Assembly: GCA_946414395.1 (NCBI GenBank)
Contig: CAMKOE010000010.1
Location: 1-64,000 of the forward strand
Origin: an uncultured Porphyromonadaceae bacterium
Lineage (GTDB): Bacteria; Bacteroidota; Bacteroidia; Bacteroidales; Muribaculaceae
Direction: 5' to 3'
Length of the DNA stretch: 64,000 nt
Notes under the pieces: generated by a model
Seen by the model: the letters and a program-made list of their open reading frames with translations, nothing else
What the model was told of the DNA's origin: nothing
Database searches by the model: none
Shown here: one piece after another, positions 23,876-34,589 of the stretch
Numbering within the stretch: the first letter of the stretch is position 1
Layout: every line of letters begins with the position of its first letter
Made by a program: the position numbers and the translations under genes

Positions 23876-26800
23876 TCAGCGCAGGATCTTCTTGGAAGTG
23901 CGGCTACCGTCGCTGTAGGTGGTCACGACGATGTTCAGGCCGTCGAACGGCTGGTCGCTCTTGACGCCCATCAGGTTGTAGTAACTCGTGTCCACGATGG
24001 TGCGGGTGGTCACCACTTCCTTGACGGCGGTCACATTGCCGACGACATCGCCCCTAGAGTCCTCACTGCTGCCCAATAACGGGAAGATAATGAATTTGCT
24101 GTCGTTCAGCCTGTCATAGGGGACATGCTTCATGTCGGCATAGGTGTTATTGGCGCGGCGAGGCGCATTGGCCACATGGTTGTTGGTCTCGCCGTTGTTA
24201 TAATTATTACCCTTATAGACACCAGGCTTGTACTCGACATTGCCGTCCTCGTCGTGGGCATAGCGGATGATGGCCAGAATCTTATAGGCTTGACCAGACT
24301 TGAAGATGCGGTACCACGGCTCCTGGGGACGGCCTTGACCACCGCCCAGGGGGATTTCCATGCCTTCAAACAGCGACCAGTTGACCTGGAAGGCGCCATA
24401 CTGCATGTAGCCGTTGCTATAGGGACCATAGGTCGTGCCCCATGCACCGTCGGGATCATCGGGATTGGTGCCGTCCCACAGTTGGCCGGTGCGGTCCCAA
24501 TTCATGGGGCCGTAGAATGCGCCGGGTTCATCAGGTTCTTGAACGCAATTGGGCGTGCCCACGTTGGGGTCGGGATGGTCAAACACCGCCCAGGTGATAT
24601 AGGCGACCTCTTGAGGCTTGGGTGCCACATAGAACATCTTGTAGACCTCGGGGCTGACCCACATGTGATCGACAATGGTGTTGTTGTTTTCGTCAGTGCC
24701 AGCAACGGGAACGGTTCTGTGCACGCCCTGGTAGAGACCCGGGCTCCATTCCTGGTGGACATAGTTGAACACAATCGAGTCGTTGAAGTGACCGGTGATA
24801 TACACGTTCTTCTCATACTCCTCGGTGGCGAGGGGCAGTGCGATGTTGGTGATGTGCATCTGCGGGTTGACGTTGTTCACCAGATTGCCCGACATCGAGC
24901 CGCCGGGGATGATCTTGCCCTCAAATTGCTTCAGGTAGTTGCGATCCTGGTCATTGGCCGTCTCAAAGTCTTCATCATCAAAGGCTCCCTGGTAGGTGAC
25001 ATCGCTGTTCTGCAGGGCAATCGTGTTGTCAAAGTTGGGCGAGAGCACAATCTTCACCCAGTTGCTCTGGTCGTAATAGGTGCGCTTGAGTTGGATCTGG
25101 GAACCACCAGGATAAGTGGGGCTCGGGGTGTGGGCGCAGATGTCGTACACGTAGTCGGTTGTGCCCTCGGGCTGCATCGACTTGACGGAGTAGTTCTCAA
25201 AGTCCTTGGCATACAGGGCGCCCCAAACCTCGATATACTTGTGCTCTCCGGTTTGCTCGTCGATGACGGGTTCGCCATTGAGGTACTCATAGATCCTGGT
25301 GACGGCGTTTTCGTCATAATAGACACCGATCAAGTCATCCTCGACGGTGTACTTGGGACCGTTGACGATACCGCCATTGATGATGGCGTTGAGCGAGTTG
25401 CCCAGGTAGATCATGCCCAGGTAGTCATAGCAGGCACCGTTGTCAAACACCAGGTCACCCGTCTGCTCGCGCACCTTGTCGCCCTCGGCGCCCTCATTGG
25501 CGCCACCCTTGCCGTTGTCAAAGATGACATTGGTCGGGGTGAGGTATTCGTCAGGATTGTTGGGATCTGTGCCATACTTATCATGGAAATCCTCAATCAA
25601 GCCGAAGTCGTAGCACCACACCTCGTAGCCGTTCTCGTCATAGCCGACAAAGGTACACTTGTTGCCGGGATAAACGTTGGTGAAGCGGATCACATCTTCG
25701 CCCACCTCATACCACGCGTAGCAATAGACCGAATCCCAACCGGTGGTGTTGGTATAATAGACGTAGTAGTGGTCCTCGAGCATGGTCTCACAGTCGCCCA
25801 CGCCGCCGGCACTCACGTCAAAGTAGTTGCGCGTCACCTCGAGCAGGCTGTCGCACTGGGCGGCATCGTCCTGCCGGTTGCTCGTCGCGTTCAGGTCAGT
25901 CCAGGTGAGCCAGATCTCGCCCGAACGGCGGATAATCTTCTGGGACTTCTTGTCGTCCTTGTTGCTGCGGATGAAGTAGAACTCACAGATCGAGTTGCTC
26001 ACACTCCAGGCATACCACTGCTTGCCGTCCACGGTGGTGGTGTCGGGCAGGTCCTTCAGATAATTGTTGCCGCCATAGTTGTCGGGAACCTCGTTGGCAT
26101 AGGTGTAGTTGGTGGGACCGTCATTAGGAGCCCACTCATAGGGGCGGCCGCCCTGGGTCTGCAGGTTGAGTTTGTTCCAGGCATAGATGCCGCCGCGCAC
26201 TCCCTCCAGCGTCTGGTGGTTATAGGTGCCGCCAGCGGGATCCAGGACAACGTTGTCGGTCTTCTCCAGGAAAATCTTGGTTACCGTGGCATCGGCGGTC
26301 TTGCGGATGGTCACAGTCTTCTTCTTGAGGTTGACCACGACCAGATACTTGCCCGTTGCGCCGGTGAAATGGTAATTGTTGGTGTTACCCTCAACCTTCA
26401 ACGCCTGGGCAAAGCCAATCATCAGGTCGGTGATCTCGTAGCCATCATCGGTAGCGCCCATCGCGGTGGCATCGCTCTTGTCGGTCGAGAACAGGAAGTA
26501 GTCGCCCTTGTTGAGCGTGATGGTGGCCTGATAGACATTGCCGTCGACCGATGTCATCTCCACACTGTTGTTGTCGTAGTCCCAGTTCACGCCGTAGGAG
26601 ATAAACAGCCTGTCATTGCTGCGCTCAACCATGAATTGGCGGGTGTTGGGGTTAAAATACATGTCATAGGCACCCGAGCGCTCGACATACCAGTTGTGAT
26701 GATCGTCGGTGTAGCCTTGGGTGTCCATCCACTGGCCCAGCCAGTTGTCGCTGATGGCCCAGTGGGATTGGCCTGTGGAACTTATGCGGTTGGCATTGAG

Positions 26801-28600
26801 CGTGGCCCAGTCCTCAGCATTGGCGCCCAGCGTGGTGGCCAGGGCGAAATAACTGTTGGCAGTGAGCACGACGCGCTTCAGGGTGTAATAACCCGTCTCG
26901 TTGTCCAGCCCCATCTTGATACCGGCGTTGGCGGCCCACTGCTGGGTGTCGGCATTGCCGATGAGATATACGTTGCTGATTCCATCGGCGGCAATGAGCG
27001 TTACCGTTTCGCTCACGGCACCGGTGCTGCTGTCCAGGGTCACAGTGACCGTGTAGGTGCCGGGAACGTTGACGCTGAACGTCAGGTTGTCGCCGCTCGG
27101 GTGCCAGTTGCCATCGCTGTCAAGCACCTTGTAGGTGTAATTGGTGCCCGCGTTGAGGTGCACCTGGGCCGAGGTCCAACTGTAGGTGCCGTCGCCATTA
27201 TCAGTCAACTCGGTGCCGCTGCCTGTTGACCAGCCGTTGGGGAAGATGCTGGTATCACCGCCCACGGCATAGTAATTGATCAGTTTGGTTGCCACGCCGC
27301 TCACCGCGTTGGTGCTGGGATCAAATGTGAAAACGATATGATAGTCGCCACTGCCATTAAAGCCCGTGACACTTGCATCCTGACTGGGATGGGAAATGCC
27401 CCACGAGTGATTGACGGCCACCTTGAATGAGCACGAAGGGTTGTCGCCCAGCGTCACGTTGCTGATGGTGAGGCGGTATGTCCCGTCTGCCTGCAGCGTC
27501 ATGTCATTGGCGGTATTGGTGGCGTCCCATCCGGGTTCTCCCAGAATCGCAGTGTTGTTTCCTGCTACAGTGTAGGTCTCACCGCCGGTGGCATTCAGCA
27601 ACTGGTATTGAACGGTGCAGTTGCTCGTCGTCGGGTCAAAGGTGAAAGAGATGTCGTAGGTGCCGTTCTGCGGGACAACAAATGTAAAGTCCTCTCCATT
27701 GTTGTTGGGGTCGCCAATCCATTGTGTGCCGTTTGCCACGACTTTGAATAGGTTGTAGACCGAGGCCGCAAGGCTCACGTTGCTCAACGAGAGCGTGTAC
27801 TTGCTGTCACTGCCTAGGGTCATGGTGTTGGCAGTTGACGAGCCGTCCCATTCACTACCGAAAATGCTGCTCGGCCCAGCCACAACATAGGAGGGCAGAG
27901 TCGGGTAGGTGATACTTTGGTAGTCGGTGCTCGGGGTATTGTTGCTGCCGGAGTAATAGCCGCCGTCCACATACTGCAGGTCGACTGTTTGTGAAGTTGC
28001 GTTATTGCCGTTAAATATGATCATGCCGGGGGCATTGGTCGCATTGGACCAAAGGTAGATTTTATTGCCCGAACGGCTGACACGCCCAACGGCGGTCATC
28101 TGGTCACCAGGCCAGTTGGTGGAGTAATTGCCGTTCCAGCAGTGGGCCTTGATGGGTTCTGACCAGCCGTTTGAGTTCTCATAGAAAACATAATGATTGG
28201 CATTCATTACCGTGGTGAGATTCATGTATTTTGCACTGCCATTGCTGTAAAAATAGGTCGTGCCGCTCACGTTGGTGATGTCTTCAGTCTGATTGTCTTC
28301 TCCACTGCTACCATTGTTGAAGATGATGGAGCATGAGTTTAAGCCCGTGTAATGGGCATAGTACCAGGTGGTTCCATCAGGAGCGGTGGTACTCAAGGTC
28401 ATTTTCTTGCCCGGCCAACTTGCCGTTTCGTCGGTGGGCGCTGTGCCATCAACGCCAAACACATATAGATAGGGCGCCGTGCCCCTGACAAAGATGGTCA
28501 CGTCGGCCCACATCTGCGGGATGGACGCCGCAAGGCACAACATCAGGGCCAATAGCCTGAAACAGGCCCTTCTCGTTAGAAATCTTAAGTTTTTCATCAT
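23876..28600 (-). CDS. Very large secreted starch-binding-module protein
   Basis: A 1574-residue exported protein with a signal peptide (residues 1-32, ending MWA). Two CBM26-like starch-binding modules follow (YLYVFG...SWPGKKM at about 40-125 and YVFYENSNGWS...NWPGDQM at about 135-215). Three or four X25/SusE-like modules span about 235-545 (repeated GGxTSIFxxxW, FKV and TFDPSTNxV patterns), then further beta-rich domains. The end, YYNLMGVKSDQPFDGLNI plus SRTSKKILR, resembles a type IX secretion sorting tail. No catalytic domain is recognized, so it probably binds or organizes glycans at the surface. It may serve the starch locus at 54-64 kb, which is inferred. Confidence 0.85.
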   Translation of the reverse strand: MMKNLRFLTRRACFRLLALMLCLAASIPQMWADVTIFVRGTAPYLYVFGVDGTAPTDETASWPGKKMTLSTTAPDGTTWYYAHYTGLNSCSIIFNNGSSGEDNQTEDITNVSGTTYFYSNGSAKYMNLTTVMNANHYVFYENSNGWSEPIKAHCWNGNYSTNWPGDQMTAVGRVSRSGNKIYLWSNATNAPGMIIFNGNNATSQTVDLQYVDGGYYSGSNNTPSTDYQSITYPTLPSYVVAGPSSIFGSEWDGSSTANTMTLGSDSKYTLSLSNVSLAASVYNLFKVVANGTQWIGDPNNNGEDFTFVVPQNGTYDISFTFDPTTSNCTVQYQLLNATGGETYTVAGNNTAILGEPGWDATNTANDMTLQADGTYRLTISNVTLGDNPSCSFKVAVNHSWGISHPSQDASVTGFNGSGDYHIVFTFDPSTNAVSGVATKLINYYAVGGDTSIFPNGWSTGSGTELTDNGDGTYSWTSAQVHLNAGTNYTYKVLDSDGNWHPSGDNLTFSVNVPGTYTVTVTLDSSTGAVSETVTLIAADGISNVYLIGNADTQQWAANAGIKMGLDNETGYYTLKRVVLTANSYFALATTLGANAEDWATLNANRISSTGQSHWAISDNWLGQWMDTQGYTDDHHNWYVERSGAYDMYFNPNTRQFMVERSNDRLFISYGVNWDYDNNSVEMTSVDGNVYQATITLNKGDYFLFSTDKSDATAMGATDDGYEITDLMIGFAQALKVEGNTNNYHFTGATGKYLVVVNLKKKTVTIRKTADATVTKIFLEKTDNVVLDPAGGTYNHQTLEGVRGGIYAWNKLNLQTQGGRPYEWAPNDGPTNYTYANEVPDNYGGNNYLKDLPDTTTVDGKQWYAWSVSNSICEFYFIRSNKDDKKSQKIIRRSGEIWLTWTDLNATSNRQDDAAQCDSLLEVTRNYFDVSAGGVGDCETMLEDHYYVYYTNTTGWDSVYCYAWYEVGEDVIRFTNVYPGNKCTFVGYDENGYEVWCYDFGLIEDFHDKYGTDPNNPDEYLTPTNVIFDNGKGGANEGAEGDKVREQTGDLVFDNGACYDYLGMIYLGNSLNAIINGGIVNGPKYTVEDDLIGVYYDENAVTRIYEYLNGEPVIDEQTGEHKYIEVWGALYAKDFENYSVKSMQPEGTTDYVYDICAHTPSPTYPGGSQIQLKRTYYDQSNWVKIVLSPNFDNTIALQNSDVTYQGAFDDEDFETANDQDRNYLKQFEGKIIPGGSMSGNLVNNVNPQMHITNIALPLATEEYEKNVYITGHFNDSIVFNYVHQEWSPGLYQGVHRTVPVAGTDENNNTIVDHMWVSPEVYKMFYVAPKPQEVAYITWAVFDHPDPNVGTPNCVQEPDEPGAFYGPMNWDRTGQLWDGTNPDDPDGAWGTTYGPYSNGYMQYGAFQVNWSLFEGMEIPLGGGQGRPQEPWYRIFKSGQAYKILAIIRYAHDEDGNVEYKPGVYKGNNYNNGETNNHVANAPRRANNTYADMKHVPYDRLNDSKFIIFPLLGSSEDSRGDVVGNVTAVKEVVTTRTIVDTSYYNLMGVKSDQPFDGLNIVVTTYSDGSRTSKKILR

Positions 28601-28836
28601 TAAGTAGTTGATTGGTTGAAAAATATTTTGGTTAATCTTAATATACCTGACATTAATTCATGGAAGTTGAAGTTACATCCCATTGAAAATGAAACAATCA
28701 TAAACAATTATGCTCAGCAATGGCTGGCTACTCATTCTTGAATGAATAAAGCGAACAAAATTAACGTCACTTTTTTATTTAATGTGTAAATTTCATGGAA
28801 TCTAGCATTTTTTAAAACGCAAACGATTGCGTAAAT
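28601..28836. other. AT-rich intergenic region
   Basis: Upstream region of the starch-binding-module gene. It carries no gene. A small CGCAA-ACGA-TTGCG hairpin lies near 28818-28832, just before the REP-like palindrome. Confidence 0.5.
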
Positions 28837-28916
28837 GGGACACGGGGACGGTCCTTTTGTCCCACTTTTGCAATAAAATTGTAAAAAGTGGGACGGGAGA
28901 GCCGTCCCCGTGTCCC
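28837..28916. repeat. REP-like palindrome downstream of recA
   Basis: GGGACACGGGGACGG (28837-28851) pairs perfectly with CCGTCCCCGTGTCCC (28902-28916). An inner GTCCCACTTTT/AAAAGTGGGAC stem covers most of the interior. Words of this kind are typical of mobile palindromes moved by Y1 (REP-associated) transposases. It may also end recA transcription. Confidence 0.8.
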
Positions 28917-28939
28917 GGAGGGGTTTCATGGTATGGGAT

Positions 28940-30049
28940 TTAAGGTTGTGTGGCGTGGAGGGCTTCGGCGATGGCATCGGCCGTGTCGGGGTTGTCGATG
29001 AGGTACTGCTTGGCGGCCTCGCGACCCTGGCCCAGTCGCATGTCCTGCCAACTGAACCATGAGCCGCTCTTCTTGATGACGCCGGCCTCGACGCCCATGT
29101 CGAGCAGTTCGCCCTCACGGCTGATGCCGCGGCCATAGATGACGTCGAACTCGGCCTTGCGGAAGGGTGGGGCGACCTTGTTCTTGACGACCTTGACGCG
29201 CGTTTGTGCTCCGAGCACGTGCTCCCCCTCCTTGATGTGGGCCAGGCGGCGGATGTCCAGGCGGACGCTGCTGTAGAACTTGAGCGCATTGCCGCCGGTC
29301 GTCGTCTCGGGATTGCCGAACAGGACGCCCAGTTTCTCGCGCAACTGGTTGATGAAGATGCAGCAGGTGCGTGTTTTTGCGATGGTGGCAGTCAATTTCC
29401 TAAGGGCTTGGCTCATCAACCGTGCTTGCAGACCCATCTTGCTCTCGCCCATCTCGCCCTCGATCTCGGCCTTGGGCGTGAGGGCGGCGACACTGTCGAT
29501 GACGATGACGTCGATGGCTGCCGAGCGGATGAGTTGGTCGGCAATCTCGAGGGCCTGCTCGCCGTTGTCGGGCTGCGAGATCCACAGGTTGCGCGTGTTC
29601 ACGCCGACGGCCTCGGCATAGTTGCGGTCAAAGGCATGCTCGGCGTCGATATAGGCCGCGATGCCGCCCATCTGCTGCGCCTGGGCGATGGCATGCAGGG
29701 CCAGTGTGGTCTTGCCCGACGCTTCGGGGCCATAGATCTCGATGATGCGTCCGCGAGGGTAGCCACCCACACCCAGGGCCTTGTCCAACCCGATGGACCC
29801 CGTGGGGATGACATCGACGTCCTCGACACTCTCGTCGTTCATGCGCATGATGGCACAGGAGCCAAAGGCCTTTTCGATCTTGGCCACCGCGTTCTGCATC
29901 ACTTGCAGTTTCATGGGGTCGACCTCGACGGTGCGGGGCGAGTGGGGCGCCACCTCACTCACGTGGTTGGTCACAATATCGGGCGTGGCGATGCTCAGTA
30001 CCTGTTGCCCGTCAATCATCACTTCTTGTTTTAAAATCTGCTCAGTCAT
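28940..30049 (-). CDS. recA: RecA recombinase
   Basis: A 369-residue RecA for homologous recombination and SOS induction. Walker A GPEASGKT, Walker B-region [15 protein letters not shown], the loop segment [15 protein letters not shown], and the [25 protein letters not shown] block (given here as landmarks IFINQ and PETTTGG) are intact. The N-terminus is about 45 residues before [18 protein letters not shown], longer than usual. A later start (for example at residue 11 or 46) is possible. A REP-like palindrome lies immediately downstream. Confidence 0.97.
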   Translation of the reverse strand: MTEQILKQEVMIDGQQVLSIATPDIVTNHVSEVAPHSPRTVEVDPMKLQVMQNAVAKIEKAFGSCAIMRMNDESVEDVDVIPTGSIGLDKALGVGGYPRGRIIEIYGPEASGKTTLALHAIAQAQQMGGIAAYIDAEHAFDRNYAEAVGVNTRNLWISQPDNGEQALEIADQLIRSAAIDVIVIDSVAALTPKAEIEGEMGESKMGLQARLMSQALRKLTATIAKTRTCCIFINQLREKLGVLFGNPETTTGGNALKFYSSVRLDIRRLAHIKEGEHVLGAQTRVKVVKNKVAPPFRKAEFDVIYGRGISREGELLDMGVEAGVIKKSGSWFSWQDMRLGQGREAAKQYLIDNPDTADAIAEALHATQP

Positions 30050-30199
30050 AGTTTATAGAGTTTTGAGTTATGTGTTTAAGATTACAGTTGTCGTTTTGAC
30101 ATTGCAAAGGAATAAACAAGGAGTGCAACTATCTGGCACTATCAAGCGAAAGAATGTTAAAACCGCCAAGTCAAATTGTCTTTCCCTAGAAAATAAAGA

Positions 30200-30231
30200 G
30201 GGGAGGTGCACCACTGCCGGCGCACCTCCCC
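30200..30231 (-). terminator. Terminator of the LRR-dockerin gene
   Basis: Perfect arms GGGGAGGTGC (30200-30209) and GCACCTCCCC (30222-30231). On the minus strand CTCTTTATTTTC follows. Confidence 0.85.
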
Positions 30232-30268
30232 TGCTCAGAGAATTAATTACCTAAATGTCACGATTATT

Positions 30269-32827
30269 TTACCATCTTCCAGCGAGGATGTAGTCGATGA
30301 GTGAGGTGACATCACTGATGTTCACGTTGCCGTCCTGGTTGCAGTCGGCCGCATTGACGTTGACACCACTGGAGCTACCGCTGAGGATGTAGTCGATCAG
30401 TCCGGTGACATCGCTGATGTTGACAGTACCGTCGCCGTTCACGTCACCACGGGTAAAGCTGGTGTCAATGTTCACCCAGTTGGAGCCATCGTTGCGTTGC
30501 ACATTCCAGCCTTTCTGGTTGGCAGCAATCACATGGGCAGTGGTCACCACATTTGCTTCATCAGTATAATACAGGGCCTTGATAGTGCCGCTGCCAGCAG
30601 GCACGGTGGGCAGGCTGTTCACCAACGCTGTCATGTTGTTCTCGGTGATCTGGTTGCAGAAGATATTGAATGTGCGCAGTGCAGTGCAACCGTTCACTGT
30701 GAGCGCCGACAGATTGTTGTAGCACACATTGAGAATACTCATATGTGAACAGTTGGTCACATCCAAGTTACTGATTGCACAGTGATAGGCCTGCATGTTA
30801 GACATCGAGGCACAATCATTCACTTTCACGGTAGCAAGCTTGGGACAGTTGTAGGCATAGAAACTGGTCAACGGGTTATTGTAGGCGTCAATTCTAATCA
30901 GTTCAGGCTTGCCAGAAACGCTCAGTGATGTGATTTGGTTGTTTTGGCAATAAACATTAGTTATGGCGCTATTGCTCGTCAAGGTAAGCTCGGTAAGCTG
31001 GTTGCCGTTACAGTACAGGGTCTTAAGATTTGTCATTCCGGAAATGTTAAGCGACGAAAAATTGCAGCTATTAACACTCAGATTAACGAGCGCAGTGCAA
31101 TTGGACAGTCCTTGGATAGAATTCAGATTTGAATTGCCGCCACAATCCAATGTAACCAGAGCGTAGTCGTTGGTGAGATTAATCTGGTTGCCCAGGGCGC
31201 AATTGTTTAATTTCAATGTCTTTAAAGTCGGTATGTTATAGCAACTGATAGTGCTGAGATTTGACCTGTTGCTCAGGTCAAGCGAAGTGAGCGCAGTACC
31301 ATAGCAGTACACGGTGGTCAAGGCATAGTTATTTGCCACTTCAAGCGTTGCCAACTTGGAGTCGTTGTAACAGTAAAGGGTTTTCAATGCTGTGCAGTTG
31401 TTCAATTTTAACGAAGTCAGCTCTGCAAGGTTATTGCAGGAAACTGATGTCATTAAGGGATTATTAAAGGCAGTGATGGTTTTCAGTTTTGTGAAGTAAC
31501 TCTGGAAATTGAGTCCAGTGAGTTTGTTGATTGAGCAATTGATTTCCTCGAGTGCTGTACAACCCGTCAGTGTGAGGGTAGTCATCTCATTTTCATAGCA
31601 GACCAATTTCTTGAGCTTGTTCTTACCGGTCAGGTTGAGGCTTGTGATGGCGCAAGTCGGGCAATAGAGTTCAGTAAGATTAGCACAATCGCTCAAACCG
31701 GTAATGCTTGAGAGACCAGAATTATTGGAACAAGACAAATAGGTCAATGCGGTATTATTGGTGACGTTGAGCGTAGTCAATTGATTTGAGTAACAATTCA
31801 ATGAGGTCAACAATGAGTTATCCTGACAGTTGAGCTTGGTCAGGCTGCCCATGCTTGTGGTAAGATCCAGCGTTGTGATCTTGGTGTTGCTGCAGTCTAG
31901 TTCAGTCAAAGTCGGGCAATTCTTGACACTGAGAGTGGTGAGCTGCGGGTTGTTATAACAGTTCAAATATTTTAAATTCTGACAAAGATAAACATCGAGT
32001 GAAGTGAGCAAATTGTTGTTACAATTCAATGTGATCATTGTAGGCTTGCCATATATGTTAATCCCGGTCAGCTCGTTACTGGAGCAATCGATTGTAGTCG
32101 CTCTGGGTAATTCCATCAGGTCGAGCGTGCCGGTCAATGCACAACCATTGCAATAGAGCGTGGCGAGTTGATCACAGTCATACAAGCCAGTAATGCTTTG
32201 CAGATTGTGGTTGCCATAGACATTCATCAAGGTCAAATTGAAACAACCAGCTACACTGAGACTAGTCAAGTCGGCGTTGCCATAGCCTGTACATGTCAGT
32301 GCGTCGAGCCTCACGTTGTAGGCTACCGAGAGCGCATGCAGGTTAGGAAGTCCCGAAATGTTCAGTTCGAGTAAGTCGCAGTATTCCAGATTGATCATCG
32401 TCAATGCCGAACAAGTATTCAGACCTGTGATGGTTCTGAGGTTGGTATTGTGTTCGGCAACCAGCCAATTCAAGGAGGTCAAATTACTCACATTAATAGA
32501 AGTGAGTTGGTTATAGCCACAATAGACATTAATCAGATTGGTGTTTGATGTCAAGTTCAGCGTCGTCAGGTTATTGCCTGAGCAATCCAGATATTTCACA
32601 CCTGTGAGATAGCCGATGCCCTGTAGCGACGAGATGTTTTTGTCCGAGACATCAAGATTGGTCAACGAATTGATCTGACTGGTGGTGATGGTACCGCTGG
32701 GATAGAGCGACAGCAGATAGGAACGGAAGTTCGCATCAGGGAAGTTGGTGCTGTTGATAGTGACGTCGGCCTGAGCCGCCAGTGTGGCCATCAGCACAGT
32801 GATGAGAGTAAGTAGAATCTTTTTCAT
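30269..32827 (-). CDS. Secreted leucine-rich-repeat protein with C-terminal dockerin
   Basis: An 852-residue exported protein. Residues 1-20 are a signal peptide (LMATLAAQA). From about 50 to 760 there are more than 25 degenerate leucine-rich repeats of about 21 residues with the pattern LTxLxCxxNxLTxLxxxx, many with Cys or Tyr where most LRRs have Leu. The C-terminus (about 790-852) carries a dockerin-like pair of calcium loops, GDVNGDGTVNISDVTGLIDY and CNQDGNVNISDVTSLIDY. LRR proteins of this kind often bind host or glycan surfaces. The TATA-like start region is AT-rich. It is transcribed alone and ends at a good terminator. Confidence 0.9.
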   Translation of the reverse strand: MKKILLTLITVLMATLAAQADVTINSTNFPDANFRSYLLSLYPSGTITTSQINSLTNLDVSDKNISSLQGIGYLTGVKYLDCSGNNLTTLNLTSNTNLINVYCGYNQLTSINVSNLTSLNWLVAEHNTNLRTITGLNTCSALTMINLEYCDLLELNISGLPNLHALSVAYNVRLDALTCTGYGNADLTSLSVAGCFNLTLMNVYGNHNLQSITGLYDCDQLATLYCNGCALTGTLDLMELPRATTIDCSSNELTGINIYGKPTMITLNCNNNLLTSLDVYLCQNLKYLNCYNNPQLTTLSVKNCPTLTELDCSNTKITTLDLTTSMGSLTKLNCQDNSLLTSLNCYSNQLTTLNVTNNTALTYLSCSNNSGLSSITGLSDCANLTELYCPTCAITSLNLTGKNKLKKLVCYENEMTTLTLTGCTALEEINCSINKLTGLNFQSYFTKLKTITAFNNPLMTSVSCNNLAELTSLKLNNCTALKTLYCYNDSKLATLEVANNYALTTVYCYGTALTSLDLSNRSNLSTISCYNIPTLKTLKLNNCALGNQINLTNDYALVTLDCGGNSNLNSIQGLSNCTALVNLSVNSCNFSSLNISGMTNLKTLYCNGNQLTELTLTSNSAITNVYCQNNQITSLSVSGKPELIRIDAYNNPLTSFYAYNCPKLATVKVNDCASMSNMQAYHCAISNLDVTNCSHMSILNVCYNNLSALTVNGCTALRTFNIFCNQITENNMTALVNSLPTVPAGSGTIKALYYTDEANVVTTAHVIAANQKGWNVQRNDGSNWVNIDTSFTRGDVNGDGTVNISDVTGLIDYILSGSSSGVNVNAADCNQDGNVNISDVTSLIDYILAGRW

Positions 32828-33017
32828 AGCGCTTTTGGATTTATTGTGTAAATAATGTTAATTGCGGATGTTGTTTGTTTTGAATTGCTGCAAATATACT
32901 GATATTTTTGTAAATATGAAATAATTATCGGTTTTTTGAGATGTTTTTCGTTTTTCTTATGGTTGTAACCTTGTTTTTGCTTTTGGCTATTCAGCGTTGT
33001 TATGTTTGCATGAAGAA

Positions 33018-33053
33018 ATCAGCCGTGGCAGCATTGGTGCTGTCGCGGCTGAT
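33018..33053 (-). terminator. Hairpin after asnS
   Basis: ATCAGCCG (33018-33025) pairs with CGGCTGAT (33046-33053), with an inner AGCA/TGCT. On the minus strand TTTCTTC follows. It lies about 60 nt past the asnS stop. Confidence 0.65.
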
Positions 33054-33113
33054 GATAAACTAAAGTATGTCTTGTGCAAGAAAGACGGATGCTTCCTAAC
33101 GCCTAATGCCTCA

Positions 33114-34508
33114 TTAGAACTCGGCGTTGTTCGGCGTGCGCGGGAAGGGGATGACGTCGCGGATGTTGGCCATGCCCGTCACGAACAGGATGAGGCGCTC
33201 GAAGCCCAGGCCGAAGCCGCTGTGGGGCACGGTGCCAAACTTGCGCGTGTCGAGGTACCACCACATGTCCTTCATGGGGATGCCGCGGCGCTCAATCTCG
33301 CTCATCAGTTTGTCATAGTCGGCCTCGCGCTCGCTGCCGCCGATGATCTCGCCGATCATGGGGAAGAGCACGTCCATGGCGCGAACGGTCTTGCCGTCCT
33401 CGTTCTGCTTCATGTAGAAGGCCTTGATCTCACGCGGATAGTCGGTGAGGATAACAGGGCGCTTGAAGTGCTCCTCGACGAGGTAGCGCTCATGCTCGCT
33501 CTGCAGGTCCACGCCCCAATCCACGGGGAACTCAAATTTCTTCTTGGCCTGCTTGAGGATCTCGATGCCCTCGGTATAGGTCAAGCGGACGAACGGCTCC
33601 TTCAAGACGCTGTGCAGACGGTCGATCAACGTGTTGTCATACATCTTGTTTAGGAACTCGATGTCCTCCTGGCAGTGCTCCAGCGCGTAGTTGACGCAGT
33701 ACTTGATGAACTCCTCGGCCAGGTCCATGTTGTCGGTGATGTCATAGAAGGCCATCTCGGGCTCAATCATCCAGAACTCGGCCAGGTGGCGCGGGGTGTT
33801 GCTGTTCTCGGCGCGGAAGGTGGGACCAAACGTGTAGATGGCACCCAGCGCGGTGGCGCCCAACTCACCCTCGAGTTGGCCCGACACGGTCAGGCTGGTC
33901 GATTTGCCGAAGAAGTCCTTCGAGTAGTCGGTCTTGCCCTCCTCGGTCTTGGGCAGGTCGCTCAGGTCGAGTGTGGTCACTTGGAACATGTCGCCGGCGC
34001 CCTCACAGTCGCTGGCGGTGATGAGCGGCGTGTTCAGGTAGAAGAAGCCCTTGTCGTTGAAGAACTTGTGGATGGCAAATGCCAAGTGGTGACGGATGCG
34101 GAAGATGGCACCGAAGGTGTTGGTGCGCATGCGCAGGTGAGCCTTCGAGCGCAGGAATTCCAGCGTGTGGCCTTTCTTCTGCAAGGGGTATTCCTCGGGG
34201 TCGGCTGTGCCGTAGATCTCGATAGTCTGGGCCTGTACCTCAACGGTCTGGCCTTTACCCTGTGACTGGACGAGTTGGCCCTCGACGTGCAGGCTGGCGC
34301 CTGTGGTGATGGGACGCAACTCCTCCTCGGTGAATTTCTCGAGGTCGATGACGATCTGCAGGTTGTTGATGGTCGAGCCGTCGTTCAGGGCGACAAACTG
34401 CACAAACTTGTTACCGCGTCGGCTGCGGACCCAGCCCTTGACGCACACCTGCTGTCCCACCAGTGCGGGATCAAAGACGTCAACGATTTTAGTACGTTTC
34501 AATGCCAT
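33114..34508 (-). CDS. asnS: Asparaginyl-tRNA synthetase
   Basis: A 464-residue class IIb synthetase that charges tRNA-Asn. The N-terminal OB-fold anticodon-binding domain is seen ([20 protein letters not shown]), then motif 2 ([20 protein letters not shown]) and motif 3 ([15 protein letters not shown]). Length is typical. It lies 82 nt after the pseudouridine synthase gene on the same strand with a hairpin (34547-34573) in between, so it may be partly independent. Confidence 0.97.
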   Translation of the reverse strand: MALKRTKIVDVFDPALVGQQVCVKGWVRSRRGNKFVQFVALNDGSTINNLQIVIDLEKFTEEELRPITTGASLHVEGQLVQSQGKGQTVEVQAQTIEIYGTADPEEYPLQKKGHTLEFLRSKAHLRMRTNTFGAIFRIRHHLAFAIHKFFNDKGFFYLNTPLITASDCEGAGDMFQVTTLDLSDLPKTEEGKTDYSKDFFGKSTSLTVSGQLEGELGATALGAIYTFGPTFRAENSNTPRHLAEFWMIEPEMAFYDITDNMDLAEEFIKYCVNYALEHCQEDIEFLNKMYDNTLIDRLHSVLKEPFVRLTYTEGIEILKQAKKKFEFPVDWGVDLQSEHERYLVEEHFKRPVILTDYPREIKAFYMKQNEDGKTVRAMDVLFPMIGEIIGGSEREADYDKLMSEIERRGIPMKDMWWYLDTRKFGTVPHSGFGLGFERLILFVTGMANIRDVIPFPRTPNNAEF

Positions 34509-34546
34509 TGTGATAAGTTGTATAACCGTGTTATTGTTTATAGGAC

Positions 34547-34573
34547 CTTGACCCGACGGTGTGCCGGGTCAAG
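34547..34573 (-). terminator. Hairpin between pseudouridine synthase gene and asnS
   Basis: Perfect 9-bp arms, CTTGACCCG (34547-34555) and CGGGTCAAG (34565-34573). No clear T-run follows, so it may attenuate rather than end transcription. Confidence 0.5.
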
Positions 34574-34589
34574 TGTCGTGTTGTGTTGA

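Noticed and set aside
24125-27229. A 1034-codon open frame antisense to the large starch-binding-module gene
   Set aside because: Its composition is the hydrophobic Val/Ile/Gly pattern typical of an antisense frame of GC-rich DNA, with no signal peptide or domain. The minus-strand protein has clear motifs.
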